Positions 9,035 through 18,006 of a DNA stretch of 25,384 nucleotides are shown in pieces. A program made the position numbers and the translations under genes. Source of the stretch: a virus; the IMG/VR virus record IMGVR_UViG_3300048838_000787, positions 1-25,384 of that record; one strand, written 5' to 3'. Numbering within the stretch: the first letter of the stretch is position 1; the number at the start of each line of letters is the position of its first letter. Below the pieces are notes generated by a model. It did no database searches, had not been told where the DNA came from, and was given only the letters and a program-made list of their open reading frames with translations.

Positions 9035-9826
9035 TTAACTGTTTAACTTTTCTAAAATGATAGCTTTTAATTTCTGATTTTTTACATCTGAAAAATATTC
9101 AATAGTACTTTCAATGTCAAAACCTACCTGATCTCCCATATAGTATATTGCTGAACCATCTTTTGTAAGGATGTTTCTATGAATTGCTTCTAATACTGCA
9201 GCTCTGATATAAACCATAGCATTATCCATTTCTGCATATTTTACGAATTCAACTGGTTTTTCAGTAACAATCTTATCAATTTCTACATTAACAAAATCAT
9301 CACTCATACCTCTTGCTGATTTGTCTGACAAAATTTGAATGATGTTAATCTTTTCATCTTTTGACATTTTTAATGATAATGAAGTAGCTTTATTTTTCAG
9401 TTCAACTTTTTTAGCTTTAATTTCAACTTCTTCTTGTTCATCAAAAATAACATGATGAGCATCAGGCCATAAACCTTCTTCCCATTCCTTCATTGAATTT
9501 GCAACAAACTTACTTGCTTTTAATATTTTAACCTTAATTTCATCAAGTGGTTTGGATGTGTCAAAGATCGTTGTTGAATTTGGCAATTTTATCATTGCTG
9601 CTGCTGTATTCCAAAATGGATGCGGTTGTTCATGATTAAAATTATCAGATAAATCAAATCCTGTTAATTTTCCTAATCTTACTTTATCTTCTTCTGTAAG
9701 TCCTGTAGAATATTTTTGTGTTTGTTCATCATACAGTGCTTCAATTACTTTAGGTCTTGTGAAATCTTCCTTTCCTGATTTCTCATGCCATTTCTTCAAT
9801 GGTAATGGTCTAACTTCTACTAGCAT
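9035..9826 (-). CDS. Conserved-looking phage protein of the capsid region (263 aa)
   Basis: This soluble protein begins MLVEVRPLPLKKWHEKSGK and has mixed charge, no signal peptide and no membrane segment. Residues about 130-160 are rich in Glu and Lys and probably helical (EEVEIKAKKVELKNK). The C-terminal half is helical as well. I recall similar openings in proteins next to capsid genes of Bacteroidota phages but cannot name the family. It starts after the hairpin that follows the capsid gene and is nearly joined to the connector gene. A minor capsid or assembly role is possible. Confidence 0.7.
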   Translation of the reverse strand: MLVEVRPLPLKKWHEKSGKEDFTRPKVIEALYDEQTQKYSTGLTEEDKVRLGKLTGFDLSDNFNHEQPHPFWNTAAAMIKLPNSTTIFDTSKPLDEIKVKILKASKFVANSMKEWEEGLWPDAHHVIFDEQEEVEIKAKKVELKNKATSLSLKMSKDEKINIIQILSDKSARGMSDDFVNVEIDKIVTEKPVEFVKYAEMDNAMVYIRAAVLEAIHRNILTKDGSAIYYMGDQVGFDIESTIEYFSDVKNQKLKAIILEKLNS

Positions 9827-9852
9827 ATTTGTCTGTTTTTAATGTTTAATTA

Positions 9853-9885
9853 ATTTGCAGTAGGGATGTTTTCCCTACTGCAAAT
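9853..9885 (-). terminator. Long stem-loop after the major capsid gene (weak terminator or stabiliser)
   Basis: A perfect 14-bp stem (9853-9866 with 9872-9885) and a 5-nt loop begin 11 nt after the capsid stop. On the minus strand it is followed by TTAATTAAAC, not a true U-tract. It may therefore protect the 3' end of the capsid message, or attenuate transcription, more than terminate it. Confidence 0.6.
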
Positions 9886-9896
9886 ATAATTGATTA

Positions 9897-11363
9897 TTAG
9901 TTACGTGATAAGATTAATTCACCACATTTGGTAATATCTTCAACATGAATACCACATTGTTTTTCAACATGCATTTCATAATAGTTACCTGAATGTGACA
10001 TAAGTTTTCCGTTATTTGGCCCATAAGGGTTCACAAGACCAGCTACATAGCCAAGTTTGTAGCCATTTTTCTTGTTAATAACCCTGATATTTGAACTTGC
10101 TCCTTGTCCTGAAAAATCAAGGAAAGTAATCCTCATTGATTCCATTGGATAACCACTTACAGGATCAATTTCAAAGTTGATTTCACGATCATCGTAGAGA
10201 GGATTATGAATGAGTTCAAGTTCTGCTCCATTTGCCATCTGGTATTTTGTAAACTGATAACCAGCTTCCAATGCATTTTGATGGAAAGGTGAAGTTGTTT
10301 TCCTCATTGTAAGGTCTTGAACAACAGTAATGAAACCAGTTCTTTCAGCCCAATTTTGAATTGCCCTGTGGAAAAGGATCATTCCATATTCACCAGTGAA
10401 ACCTTTGATTTTCCTACCACTTCCGGGTTTTACCCTTGAATAGAAAATGTCCATCAAATATTCTTCAACCAGTTTTGCTGTTAAGAATGAGTAATAGTGA
10501 ATGTGAGAATCCTCAAGCTGTTCCTGTAAACCGGGGCCAGTCCTGACAGGTCTTCCATTTGCACCAAGTACTGTATCTGTTGAACGTGAATACCAGAAAC
10601 CTCTTTCAATTTCCCTGTACCATTGTTCCCAATACTCTACTTCGGCATACTTAATCCATGAATCATGGTAATTTCCTTTGCTGTCAGGAATTTTTACTGC
10701 TAATACTTCATCAGCAGCATCACCTGTTACTTTGTATTTTTTACGATACCTTGACATGTGATTTCTCAATGCAATTGGCATCGAGTATTGAGTGCTACCT
10801 GATTGTTCAGCAGCTTCTTCATACTGTGAGAACAATTTTGCCCACTGTTGTCCGGGAGCAAAATATTTTGCAGGTACATAAGCAGCATCATCATCATTCA
10901 TTAGCCTTGCAAGATAGAGGAAACCAGTTCCACTTTTCTTACCTTCTTCCTGAATACGACATTGATACTTTTTGTTTGATGTTCCGGGAGAAACAATATC
11001 TCCAGGTTCCCAATGCTTCTCATCAACTTTAAGTTTAATAAGGTTTTTGTAACGCCCTGCTTGTGTTGCTACAGCACTGTCAGAATAACTGCCAATGTTC
11101 TCTGTTACTACAAGTGGTCTTGTTACAGCACCTTTAAGTTCCCATTCCCATTCAGTTGAGGTAATGGTTTCTTCTCTACCAACACCCATTAGATTCATGC
11201 TAAGTGGGTTATCAGAATACCTATGTGCCGTGAAGAGTTGGTTCATCTTTCCTTCAAACACATGAGGTTTTGCTATCAGTGCTGCTCCAAGATGATTCAA
11301 CTCTGTCATATTGGCATGCCAAGGCATCTGTTTGGTAATAAGACTGCTTTGTAATTGTGCCAT
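9897..11363 (-). CDS. Major capsid protein, crAss-like type (488 aa)
   Basis: Length and order (portal, acidic scaffold-like protein, this protein) fit a major capsid protein. The segment at residues 257-283 (WYSRSTDTVLGANGRPV, then TGPGL and EQL) matches what I recall as a hallmark of crAss-like capsid proteins. There is no signal peptide. The gene looks more GC-rich than its neighbours and is followed by a long RNA hairpin, both consistent with very high late expression. The ATG at 11363 is preceded by AT-rich DNA with no Shine-Dalgarno sequence, the usual situation in Bacteroidota. The protein should form the icosahedral shell with an HK97-type fold, a statement based on the family and not on visible residues. 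Confidence 0.8.
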   Translation of the reverse strand: MAQLQSSLITKQMPWHANMTELNHLGAALIAKPHVFEGKMNQLFTAHRYSDNPLSMNLMGVGREETITSTEWEWELKGAVTRPLVVTENIGSYSDSAVATQAGRYKNLIKLKVDEKHWEPGDIVSPGTSNKKYQCRIQEEGKKSGTGFLYLARLMNDDDAAYVPAKYFAPGQQWAKLFSQYEEAAEQSGSTQYSMPIALRNHMSRYRKKYKVTGDAADEVLAVKIPDSKGNYHDSWIKYAEVEYWEQWYREIERGFWYSRSTDTVLGANGRPVRTGPGLQEQLEDSHIHYYSFLTAKLVEEYLMDIFYSRVKPGSGRKIKGFTGEYGMILFHRAIQNWAERTGFITVVQDLTMRKTTSPFHQNALEAGYQFTKYQMANGAELELIHNPLYDDREINFEIDPVSGYPMESMRITFLDFSGQGASSNIRVINKKNGYKLGYVAGLVNPYGPNNGKLMSHSGNYYEMHVEKQCGIHVEDITKCGELILSRN

Positions 11364-11389
11364 AATTTAAGAGTTTTTACTATTAATTT

Positions 11390-12604
11390 TTAATCGTTAA
11401 AATAATCAGATAATGATTTTTTATTAGAACTTCCAGAACTTATCGTTTTTGATCCTTTTTGTGTTGATTCAAGTTTCCTTTTAATGTTAATTGTTTTCTT
11501 TGTTTCAATTGTTCTTTCCAAGTCTTTTAAGTCAAAGTTATTTTTTACAAGTTTTGCTAACAAAATAAGGGTATCATGTTTATCAGTCAAATTTTTCATG
11601 TCAGCTTGAAACTGAGTTATATATCTGTTTTGACCAATTTTTACAGCAGGTTTTGTTATGTATCCTAGAAGCTCTGATTTATCTTTTTTGTTGATAACTA
11701 TGTTATTTACTTCTTCAACAGTATTAAGTGATTCTGTAAGTTTCTTTATGAAAGCAACTTTGTCTTGTTCACGAAGATTTTTTCTTTCTTCTTCTTGTTT
11801 TACAATTGCTTCTTTGAGTTGTTCTTCCTCAGTATTAATTTTCTGTTCGTAGCTTTGTGCAAACTTTTTTAGTTTTGCAGTACTTTGTAACCACTCAATC
11901 CTATCATCAATATCATCTGCTGACATATTTTCGTATGCTGAAAGGTAATGTCTGACAATATTTTCTTGATATTTTTTATCTTCAATATTACCTTCTGGCC
12001 TTTCAGTACCCCTTTTCATTAACTCAAAGAACTGCTTTGTATCACCACCTTCTTTTTTAAATTTTAAGAATCTTTTAGCATCATCATCAAGTTCACTAAA
12101 AAAAGCTTCAAATGTTTCATCAACCCTTGCTTCTACTTCTGCATCTTGAAGTTCGATGAATTTTTCTTGATCAATTTCTTGTGTTTCATCAATTTCAACA
12201 TTAGCAAATACTCCTGCTTCTTTTAATTCACTTGCCAGTACTTTAAAGAACTCTTTGTTTTTTGTTGATGGTTCTTCTGTTTCTTCTGTTTCTGTTTCAG
12301 AGAATGGTTCTAATTCTCCTTCGTCTCCATCTCCCCCTTCACTTTTGTCTCCGTCTCCACTATCTCCGTCTCCACTTCCGGTATCACTTCCATCTTTATT
12401 GTCGTCTCCTCTTCCTTTTTCTTTGGATTCTTTTTTGGAGCTTTTAGATTTCTTGGTACTTTTCTCATCTTTTTCTAATTTAAGTTGTTCAATTTCTTCT
12501 TGCGACAATGGGCTTTCCTCAGTTTCTTCTTCAAAAAGTTTAACTCCTTCACCATCCCATGTAAAATTGTCGAGTTCCATGTCTTCTTTTTCTGTCATTT
12601 CCAT
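11390..12604 (-). CDS. Acidic scaffold-like protein (404 aa)
   Basis: Residues about 45-115 are extreme low complexity: a Lys/Ser block, then a Gly/Asp/Ser block, then Glu/Thr. Residues 115-400 are almost entirely charged helix with probable coiled coils (QKINTEEEQLKEAIVKQEEE), and the end is Ser/Lys-rich. The position between portal and capsid genes and this composition are classic for a capsid scaffolding protein. A TAACTTTG box lies 1 nt upstream of the ATG on the minus strand, matching the -7 consensus, but no TTTG is found at the right distance. A virion cargo protein is an alternative. Confidence 0.65.
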   Translation of the reverse strand: MEMTEKEDMELDNFTWDGEGVKLFEEETEESPLSQEEIEQLKLEKDEKSTKKSKSSKKESKEKGRGDDNKDGSDTGSGDGDSGDGDKSEGGDGDEGELEPFSETETEETEEPSTKNKEFFKVLASELKEAGVFANVEIDETQEIDQEKFIELQDAEVEARVDETFEAFFSELDDDAKRFLKFKKEGGDTKQFFELMKRGTERPEGNIEDKKYQENIVRHYLSAYENMSADDIDDRIEWLQSTAKLKKFAQSYEQKINTEEEQLKEAIVKQEEERKNLREQDKVAFIKKLTESLNTVEEVNNIVINKKDKSELLGYITKPAVKIGQNRYITQFQADMKNLTDKHDTLILLAKLVKNNFDLKDLERTIETKKTINIKRKLESTQKGSKTISSGSSNKKSLSDYFND

Positions 12605-12669
12605 ACAAAGTTAAGTTTAAATATTAATAATTATTCAGTTTGATTATGAATGTCTCCTAATAGCGTTAA

Positions 12670-15042
12670 TTATTTACTGGTAGATTTTGATGCTTTTTTA
12701 TTTTCAATTTTGATTTTTTCTTTATCTACTTCTTTTTGGTGTTCAAACTTACGTTCATCCAATGATTGTTTTCTATCTTTTAATGCCAGTTCAACTCCTT
12801 TTGTTGCAACTTCCAGTACATCAGGTATGTTATCATTATCTATATCCTTATCTTCATTGAATCCCATGGCAAGAATTACTTGTTTTTGTATTTCTGTTTT
12901 GCGATTTTCTTCTTCTTTTAATATAATTAACTCTTTTGCTCTTTCATGATCTGCTTTTTTGTTTTCTTCTTCCATTGCCATTAGTTCTTTTTGACCTGAT
13001 ATTTTACGTTCTTCGATGTCCATCTTTCTTTTCTGCATCTTTTCTTCTCCAACCATCAGGAACTCTTCTGCTTCTGGAATACTCTCTGCTCTAAGAACTT
13101 TTATTGCATCACTCATTTCAAGCATCTGATTTTGTATTGCTGCATTAGCAAATAATCTTACATCTTGCTTAACATCATTAGCTTGCATTGAGTCTGCTAC
13201 AAATAAACCAAAATGTGATATATTCAACAATTCTTTATCAAGTCTAATCAGTTCCCTTGAAAAATCATCCATTATATAATCAAGGTATTTTTTATCACCT
13301 ATGGCATAACAATATTTACCAATATTTATTAATGCTGTAAGTACATTTCTTTTTATAGAATTATGTAGTTCAAAGTAAGGTTCTATTACATATCCACTGT
13401 TTGTTAATGCTTTATCTGTTGTTTGTGCAGTTTGATATTGTCCAATTCTACCTTCCATTTCTTTTGTTACACCAATAGAAGCACCACATCTAATATCCAT
13501 GTACTCAGCAAGTCGTATATATTTTTCAATATCACTTGCCAATGACATATCAATTTCCTTTGCAGAAGTGGCAATATCCCCTTCACGATTACCTTCTTCG
13601 TTAGGATTTAAAAATCCAATCTTTAATGCTTCTGCATAGTAAAGCCATTTTTGCATATCAATCTTTTGTGATTGAGGTATCATGTTCATGTTCATCAGAA
13701 GAAGTTTACCCTTATCTGATGCCATTAATAGTTCCATTCTATACAGAATAACATTAAAATAGTATTGATAGATTTTCATTCTATCCATTGGTGATGTTGG
13801 CTGTGAATTCATATCATCATACACAGCACCCATATAATGTAATTTGCAGTTGTATGGGTCTTCAATATTTATAACTTGTCCGGGAACAGGTCTTAGTCTT
13901 GCATAAATATCTCTGTTTATTTTATATCCCTCATATACTCTTGGTATCCATTGCCAATCTACTGATATATGACCTGCTTGCTTATCCATCTTAAATGTTT
14001 CATCAACAATGGTTGTTTGAATTTCTCCTACCTCATCTATGTAATTGAGAAATCCAATTTTTTCAAGAGCTTTCCACTCCCTATGAAGTACTCTTATTTT
14101 TGAATCATCACTTGATGAGTTAAATGAAAACTCTATATCTTCTGATGTACCTGAATTATAATCTTCATATAACTCATCAATTTCTTTTTCTGTTAGCTCA
14201 TCACCAAATAACTCAATTATTTGTGTAGGTGATAACCACATTTCTACACCAGCCCATTCACCATCTTCAATAAAATCAGTATCCTTTGATTTATCAAAGT
14301 TAAAATACATTGGATTGATAACTTCAAATAATGGTTTATAGTCACTCATTCCAACCCAATAAACTTCATAAGCTGAGAGCATTGCATGTTTCCATCCCTT
14401 ATTAAACTTTCTTTTGCATTGTTGTTCCTGTATAATATACTTGAGAATCTGAGATGCCATTACTTCTGCAGGGTCTTGATGTTTACGTTTCATGTAAATC
14501 ATAACCTCTTCAGGAGTTTGAGCATTTATTTCTTCAGCCATCTGTTGCTGAATTTGTTGCTGTTGTTGTGGACTTAATTGTTGTCCTTGTAATTGTTGTG
14601 CATATTTCATTTGAACTTCCTGTTGTATTGGAAGCATAATTTGTTGCACAACATATTCTCTATATCTTTTAAATGCCTCTTGTTCTTTTCTTGTTGTAGC
14701 ATCTTCATTTACTGCAAATACACGCCATGGAAAAGGTCTTTCCATTTCCATACCTAGCAGTACTTTGATCTTGTTAGATACAATGTCTTTATTTGTGAAG
14801 TCTGCAGGAAGCTCTCCTACTTCATTCCCTAATGGATTTATCACATATTCAAAATCTTTCCTGTTAATGATACCATTAAAGAGATCATAATTAGTTTTCT
14901 GTCTCATATAATCAGTACTATCATAGAATATACTTGTATTATAAGTTGTTCTATGATCAAGAAAGTCAATAGTATCTTTATACCATTGTTTTTCATTGGC
15001 ATTTTTTGCCGCAGAGGATAATCTCCTGTCTCTTCCAATCAT
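12670..15042 (-). CDS. Portal protein (790 aa)
   Basis: The N-terminal part includes the segment at residues 86-108 (DIVSNKIKVLLGMEMERPF) typical of large portal proteins of Bacteroidota phages. Residues 139-168 are strongly Gln-rich. The core contains alternating helices and strands, and about residues 680-790 form a long charged coiled coil (EERKISGQKELMAMEEENK) ending in a Lys/Ser tail. The length is close to that of crAss-like portals. The portal forms the dodecameric vertex ring through which DNA is packaged and to which the tail binds. It starts 2 nt after the TerL stop, as expected for a packaging operon. Confidence 0.85.
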   Translation of the reverse strand: MIGRDRRLSSAAKNANEKQWYKDTIDFLDHRTTYNTSIFYDSTDYMRQKTNYDLFNGIINRKDFEYVINPLGNEVGELPADFTNKDIVSNKIKVLLGMEMERPFPWRVFAVNEDATTRKEQEAFKRYREYVVQQIMLPIQQEVQMKYAQQLQGQQLSPQQQQQIQQQMAEEINAQTPEEVMIYMKRKHQDPAEVMASQILKYIIQEQQCKRKFNKGWKHAMLSAYEVYWVGMSDYKPLFEVINPMYFNFDKSKDTDFIEDGEWAGVEMWLSPTQIIELFGDELTEKEIDELYEDYNSGTSEDIEFSFNSSSDDSKIRVLHREWKALEKIGFLNYIDEVGEIQTTIVDETFKMDKQAGHISVDWQWIPRVYEGYKINRDIYARLRPVPGQVINIEDPYNCKLHYMGAVYDDMNSQPTSPMDRMKIYQYYFNVILYRMELLMASDKGKLLLMNMNMIPQSQKIDMQKWLYYAEALKIGFLNPNEEGNREGDIATSAKEIDMSLASDIEKYIRLAEYMDIRCGASIGVTKEMEGRIGQYQTAQTTDKALTNSGYVIEPYFELHNSIKRNVLTALINIGKYCYAIGDKKYLDYIMDDFSRELIRLDKELLNISHFGLFVADSMQANDVKQDVRLFANAAIQNQMLEMSDAIKVLRAESIPEAEEFLMVGEEKMQKRKMDIEERKISGQKELMAMEEENKKADHERAKELIILKEEENRKTEIQKQVILAMGFNEDKDIDNDNIPDVLEVATKGVELALKDRKQSLDERKFEHQKEVDKEKIKIENKKASKSTSK

Positions 15043-15044
15043 GA

Positions 15045-17168
15045 TTAATTTCTTTTAAATAGTTGAAGTTCAAGTAATTGTTGAGCAGTACTGTGCTGTT
15101 GGTTTTCTTCGTATTCTTTTCCTTCTTCTTCTTCCTGTAGCTGGAACATGACCATCATAAAAGCCATAACTCTGTCAAAGTTACCTTTTCTATTATAAGC
15201 TATCAATTCTTCAATTAATCCGGGTGAATAAATTTTTTCCAAATTTAACACTTTATTTCCATTTTCATCCCAATCCCTTATGTCAAGTAGCCATTTTTTT
15301 ATATATTTCTCTCCTGCATCCTTTAATTTTTCTGTCATGTGAATACCATAAACCCTAGCTACCTTTGAGTTTTTAATGTTTTTAGATATGACAGCATCAG
15401 GTTGTGCAGCCAAAAGATATAATCTTTTTTTCTGTCTAAAATAATTTTTTACTTCAAGTACTTCATTTTCATGCATCAATTCAAGATTGTAAATCATGGC
15501 AAGATACATGACATTCTTATTAAATGTATCAAAATCTTTTGGTCTTCCTACATATTCAGCTACAATTGTATCACCTGAATATGAAAATTTGTTTCTTGAT
15601 TTATAAACATAAAAAGCACCTAATGATGCTCCTGATGATTGATCTTGTCTGTATGGGTCATATCCTGCTTTATATAATCCTCTTGGTGCATTAGGTATTG
15701 GAGATTCATAGATAACAACACAACCTGTATTATCCATTGTATCTTTTGGTGGATATGCATTTACTGGTGAAAGTTTACTTGAAAGATCAGGTTTCATTGA
15801 TGGTGCTTGAAGTTCTGTATCCCAATATAATTCAACAGGTTGTGCTTTTTTCTTAAATAATCCCTCAGAGTTAATCTTATTAAGCTGATTTCTTAATTCT
15901 ATAACTGGAAAATCATTAGTTGATACATCCAGAAATGATTCTTCTGGTGTGAAAGAATATTGTTGGATATAGTTTTGAAAGTCTGTTGAGTTACTTTCTT
16001 CTTCAAGTTCTTTTCTATATTTTAATTCATATTCGTATGCAGATACTTTATCACTATTACCATGTTTGTCAATAAATCCCGGCTTACACCAGTAGTCAGG
16101 AACATAAAATCCACATTTAACATTTGGTGCTACTTTTGGAGACCATATATTATTAAAAGGTAATAATCTATTTATTTTTGGATGATAAAAAAGATTAGCA
16201 AAATCAGTTGTTCCACTTTCCATGTCACCACCTGTACCAAATATAATTGCTTGACCTGTAGTATAAATACCATCTTCAAGTGTAGGTCTTGTTTTAGTGT
16301 ATGATTCTTTTAAATTAGGAAACATACCTGCTTCTTCAAATAATACAAGTGTACCATCTTTACCAATAGCTGCATTAGGATTATTTTGAAATGTTAAAGC
16401 AAGTATTGTAGATTTGTATCCTTTCTCTACTGTAATATTATTATCATCTGTTTCTGCAAATGAGGCTTTCTTATGATTTACTTTATCAGTATATTCTCTT
16501 GCTTTTGCCCACCCTGTATATTCATTAAAGAAGTTAATGTAATCAGATGCCATTTTCATTGTACCTTCTGGATACATATATTCTTTTACATAAGCACCTA
16601 CTACTGATACTGAATTTCTAACAGTATTATATCTGTTTGCAAGTAAGAATCCATTCTTGTAACTAAATCCTTTACGTCTTGATTTACCTACAATCATGTG
16701 CCAGCCACCATTAAGATAATCAGGTTCTATTATTACTTCTAATCCTAGTGCTTCATATTCTTCAATTGTTGCACCCCATCTTGCAATATCTAGTGTCCAG
16801 AAATAATTATAATCTAAATCCCAAAAACTAGGAAATGTAACATCTTTAGCTGCACCTTTTCTTTTTCCTACAGTTCTTGTTCTTGTATTTTTTGACGCTA
16901 CTGCTTCTGCTAAATCTTCAAATTCTTTTGTTAATTTTATTTGTCCAAAATTCAAATATCCATAATGGTCTCCTGTTATTTTTAAACCACCAGATGAATA
17001 ACCATTTATACATCTGTTAATTTGTTCTTCCCAATATTGAGTCCATGCAGGACTTTCCCATGGATCAGCACAATAGTAACCATACTTGAGAAAATGTAAT
17101 GCTTCTTCTCTTAGTCCTTCTGTGTTGACAAATATGCCATCTGAATTTTTTAGAGCATTAACTTGCAT
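15045..17168 (-). CDS. terL: Terminase large subunit (707 aa)
   Basis: Both expected domains are visible. In the ATPase, the P-loop-like motif is GKSRRKGFSYK at residues 161-171, the Walker B is LVLFEEAG at 274-281, and the coupling motif is IFGTGGD at 309-315. In the RNase H-like nuclease, the acidic residues are D504 in AGYDPY, E567 or E569 in MHENE, and D665 in GNFDRV. The protein pumps DNA into the prohead and cuts the concatemer. The length fits the large terminases of crAss-like phages. The start overlaps the stop of the 102-aa gene by 11 nt. The last 30 residues are Glu/Gln-rich and may contact other packaging proteins. Confidence 0.93.
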   Translation of the reverse strand: MQVNALKNSDGIFVNTEGLREEALHFLKYGYYCADPWESPAWTQYWEEQINRCINGYSSGGLKITGDHYGYLNFGQIKLTKEFEDLAEAVASKNTRTRTVGKRKGAAKDVTFPSFWDLDYNYFWTLDIARWGATIEEYEALGLEVIIEPDYLNGGWHMIVGKSRRKGFSYKNGFLLANRYNTVRNSVSVVGAYVKEYMYPEGTMKMASDYINFFNEYTGWAKAREYTDKVNHKKASFAETDDNNITVEKGYKSTILALTFQNNPNAAIGKDGTLVLFEEAGMFPNLKESYTKTRPTLEDGIYTTGQAIIFGTGGDMESGTTDFANLFYHPKINRLLPFNNIWSPKVAPNVKCGFYVPDYWCKPGFIDKHGNSDKVSAYEYELKYRKELEEESNSTDFQNYIQQYSFTPEESFLDVSTNDFPVIELRNQLNKINSEGLFKKKAQPVELYWDTELQAPSMKPDLSSKLSPVNAYPPKDTMDNTGCVVIYESPIPNAPRGLYKAGYDPYRQDQSSGASLGAFYVYKSRNKFSYSGDTIVAEYVGRPKDFDTFNKNVMYLAMIYNLELMHENEVLEVKNYFRQKKRLYLLAAQPDAVISKNIKNSKVARVYGIHMTEKLKDAGEKYIKKWLLDIRDWDENGNKVLNLEKIYSPGLIEELIAYNRKGNFDRVMAFMMVMFQLQEEEEGKEYEENQQHSTAQQLLELQLFKRN

Positions 17169-17466
17169 CTTCTTGTAATTCTATAACATTTAATGATTCA
17201 CCTTCTTTCTTTAATGCTAGTTTCATTTTTTCTATTAGTCTTGTTTTCGACATTGGTATAGGCCAGCAATCACCATTTGTTAATCTGACAGTAGTTTCAT
17301 TTGACATATTGGCATCATTAAAAGCACAAATATGGTCAATGTTAATATAAATATAACCTTCATCAAGAAGATCATTTCTTGAACTACCATTATCTATCAT
17401 ATCATCAATAAATTCTTTTGACGAATCTTGTGGTATGTAGTAAGTTTTTAATTTTAGTATGATCAT
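17158..17466 (-). CDS. Small protein upstream of TerL (102 aa)
   Basis: An acidic N-terminal half is followed by a beta pattern (YIYINIDHICAF, TTVRLTNGDCWPIP) and a helical C-terminus. The hydrophobic strand, polar gap and LxNG turn recall small beta-barrel proteins such as FlbD-like or LytTR-like domains, but this is weak. The gene overlaps its neighbours at both ends (ATGA with the DUF5675-like gene, 11 nt with terL), indicating tight translational coupling. Small terminase or regulator functions are possible; none is shown by motif. Confidence 0.7.
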   Translation of the reverse strand: MIILKLKTYYIPQDSSKEFIDDMIDNGSSRNDLLDEGYIYINIDHICAFNDANMSNETTVRLTNGDCWPIPMSKTRLIEKMKLALKKEGESLNVIELQEDAS

Positions 17467-17852
17467 ATTATATTAATATAAATTTTATCGTTTATTGTTT
17501 TTATCAAATTTATTAATATAGTCATTGCTAACTTACTAGAGAATACACCATTTTCGTTTCTTGTTGTACCAACTAATATACAACCATCTGTATCAGAATG
17601 ATAATTTCCAGCATGAATTCTTATCCCATCAAATCCTGGAACATTTAGCAATAGTGGTAGTTTCTTTTTAAATCTGTCTGAGTAGGTAAACACTACTTCA
17701 TATTTTCCTTTTGGTATTGCAGTTCTTCCTTTTATCTTTTTATCTCTTTCTACATCTTCCAGTGTAAAAAGAGTTGTTCCATCATTCAATGTTAATACAC
17801 CTTGTGTATGTATTTCAGTTGATGGTTCTCGTTTTAATGTCCATTCAATCAT
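17463..17852 (-). CDS. DUF5675-like protein, possible cell-wall function (129 aa)
   Basis: The order of motifs fits DUF5675 as I recall it: an early FTLEDVERD (residues 29-37), GRTAIPKGKYEV (42-53), SDRFKKKLPLLLNVPGFDGI (58-77), then RIHAGN and DTDGCILVG (78-94). The H80, D89 and C91 positions resemble the HxxN and GC residues of L,D-transpeptidase-like enzymes, so a role in acting on or binding peptidoglycan has been suggested for such proteins. No signal peptide or membrane segment is present. It sits in the packaging operon, overlapping the zinc-ribbon gene by 8 nt and the 102-aa gene by 4 nt. Its function in this phage is open. Confidence 0.75.
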   Translation of the reverse strand: MIEWTLKREPSTEIHTQGVLTLNDGTTLFTLEDVERDKKIKGRTAIPKGKYEVVFTYSDRFKKKLPLLLNVPGFDGIRIHAGNYHSDTDGCILVGTTRNENGVFSSKLAMTILINLIKTINDKIYINII

Positions 17853-18006
17853 TTTGTGTTAGTATTGCTAGTCCTCCATTTTTTTCTAATTTTGAATATC
17901 CTTGTACAGAAAGTACATTTCTTGAGTAACACTTTGGACATTTTAATTTTGCATAACATCCCTTATAAGTGAATACTGTTTTACATTTTACACATTTGTA
18001 TTTCAT
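17845..18006 (-). CDS. Zinc-ribbon miniprotein (53 aa)
   Basis: This short frame begins in the ATGA overlap with the 186-aa gene and ends inside the start of the DUF5675-like gene, so it fills the gap exactly. The sequence has two Cys pairs, CVKC near residues 5-8 and CPKC near residues 23-26, spaced as in a rubredoxin-like zinc ribbon, followed by a short basic and aromatic tail. The overlaps on both sides support translation. Such ribbons bind zinc and often nucleic acid or a protein partner. The target here is unknown. Confidence 0.75.
   Translation of the reverse strand: MKYKCVKCKTVFTYKGCYAKLKCPKCYSRNVLSVQGYSKLEKNGGLAILTQND

Noticed and set aside
12255-12614. Ser/Leu-rich frame on the plus strand
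   Set aside because: It is the mirror of the low-complexity acidic region of the scaffold-like gene.
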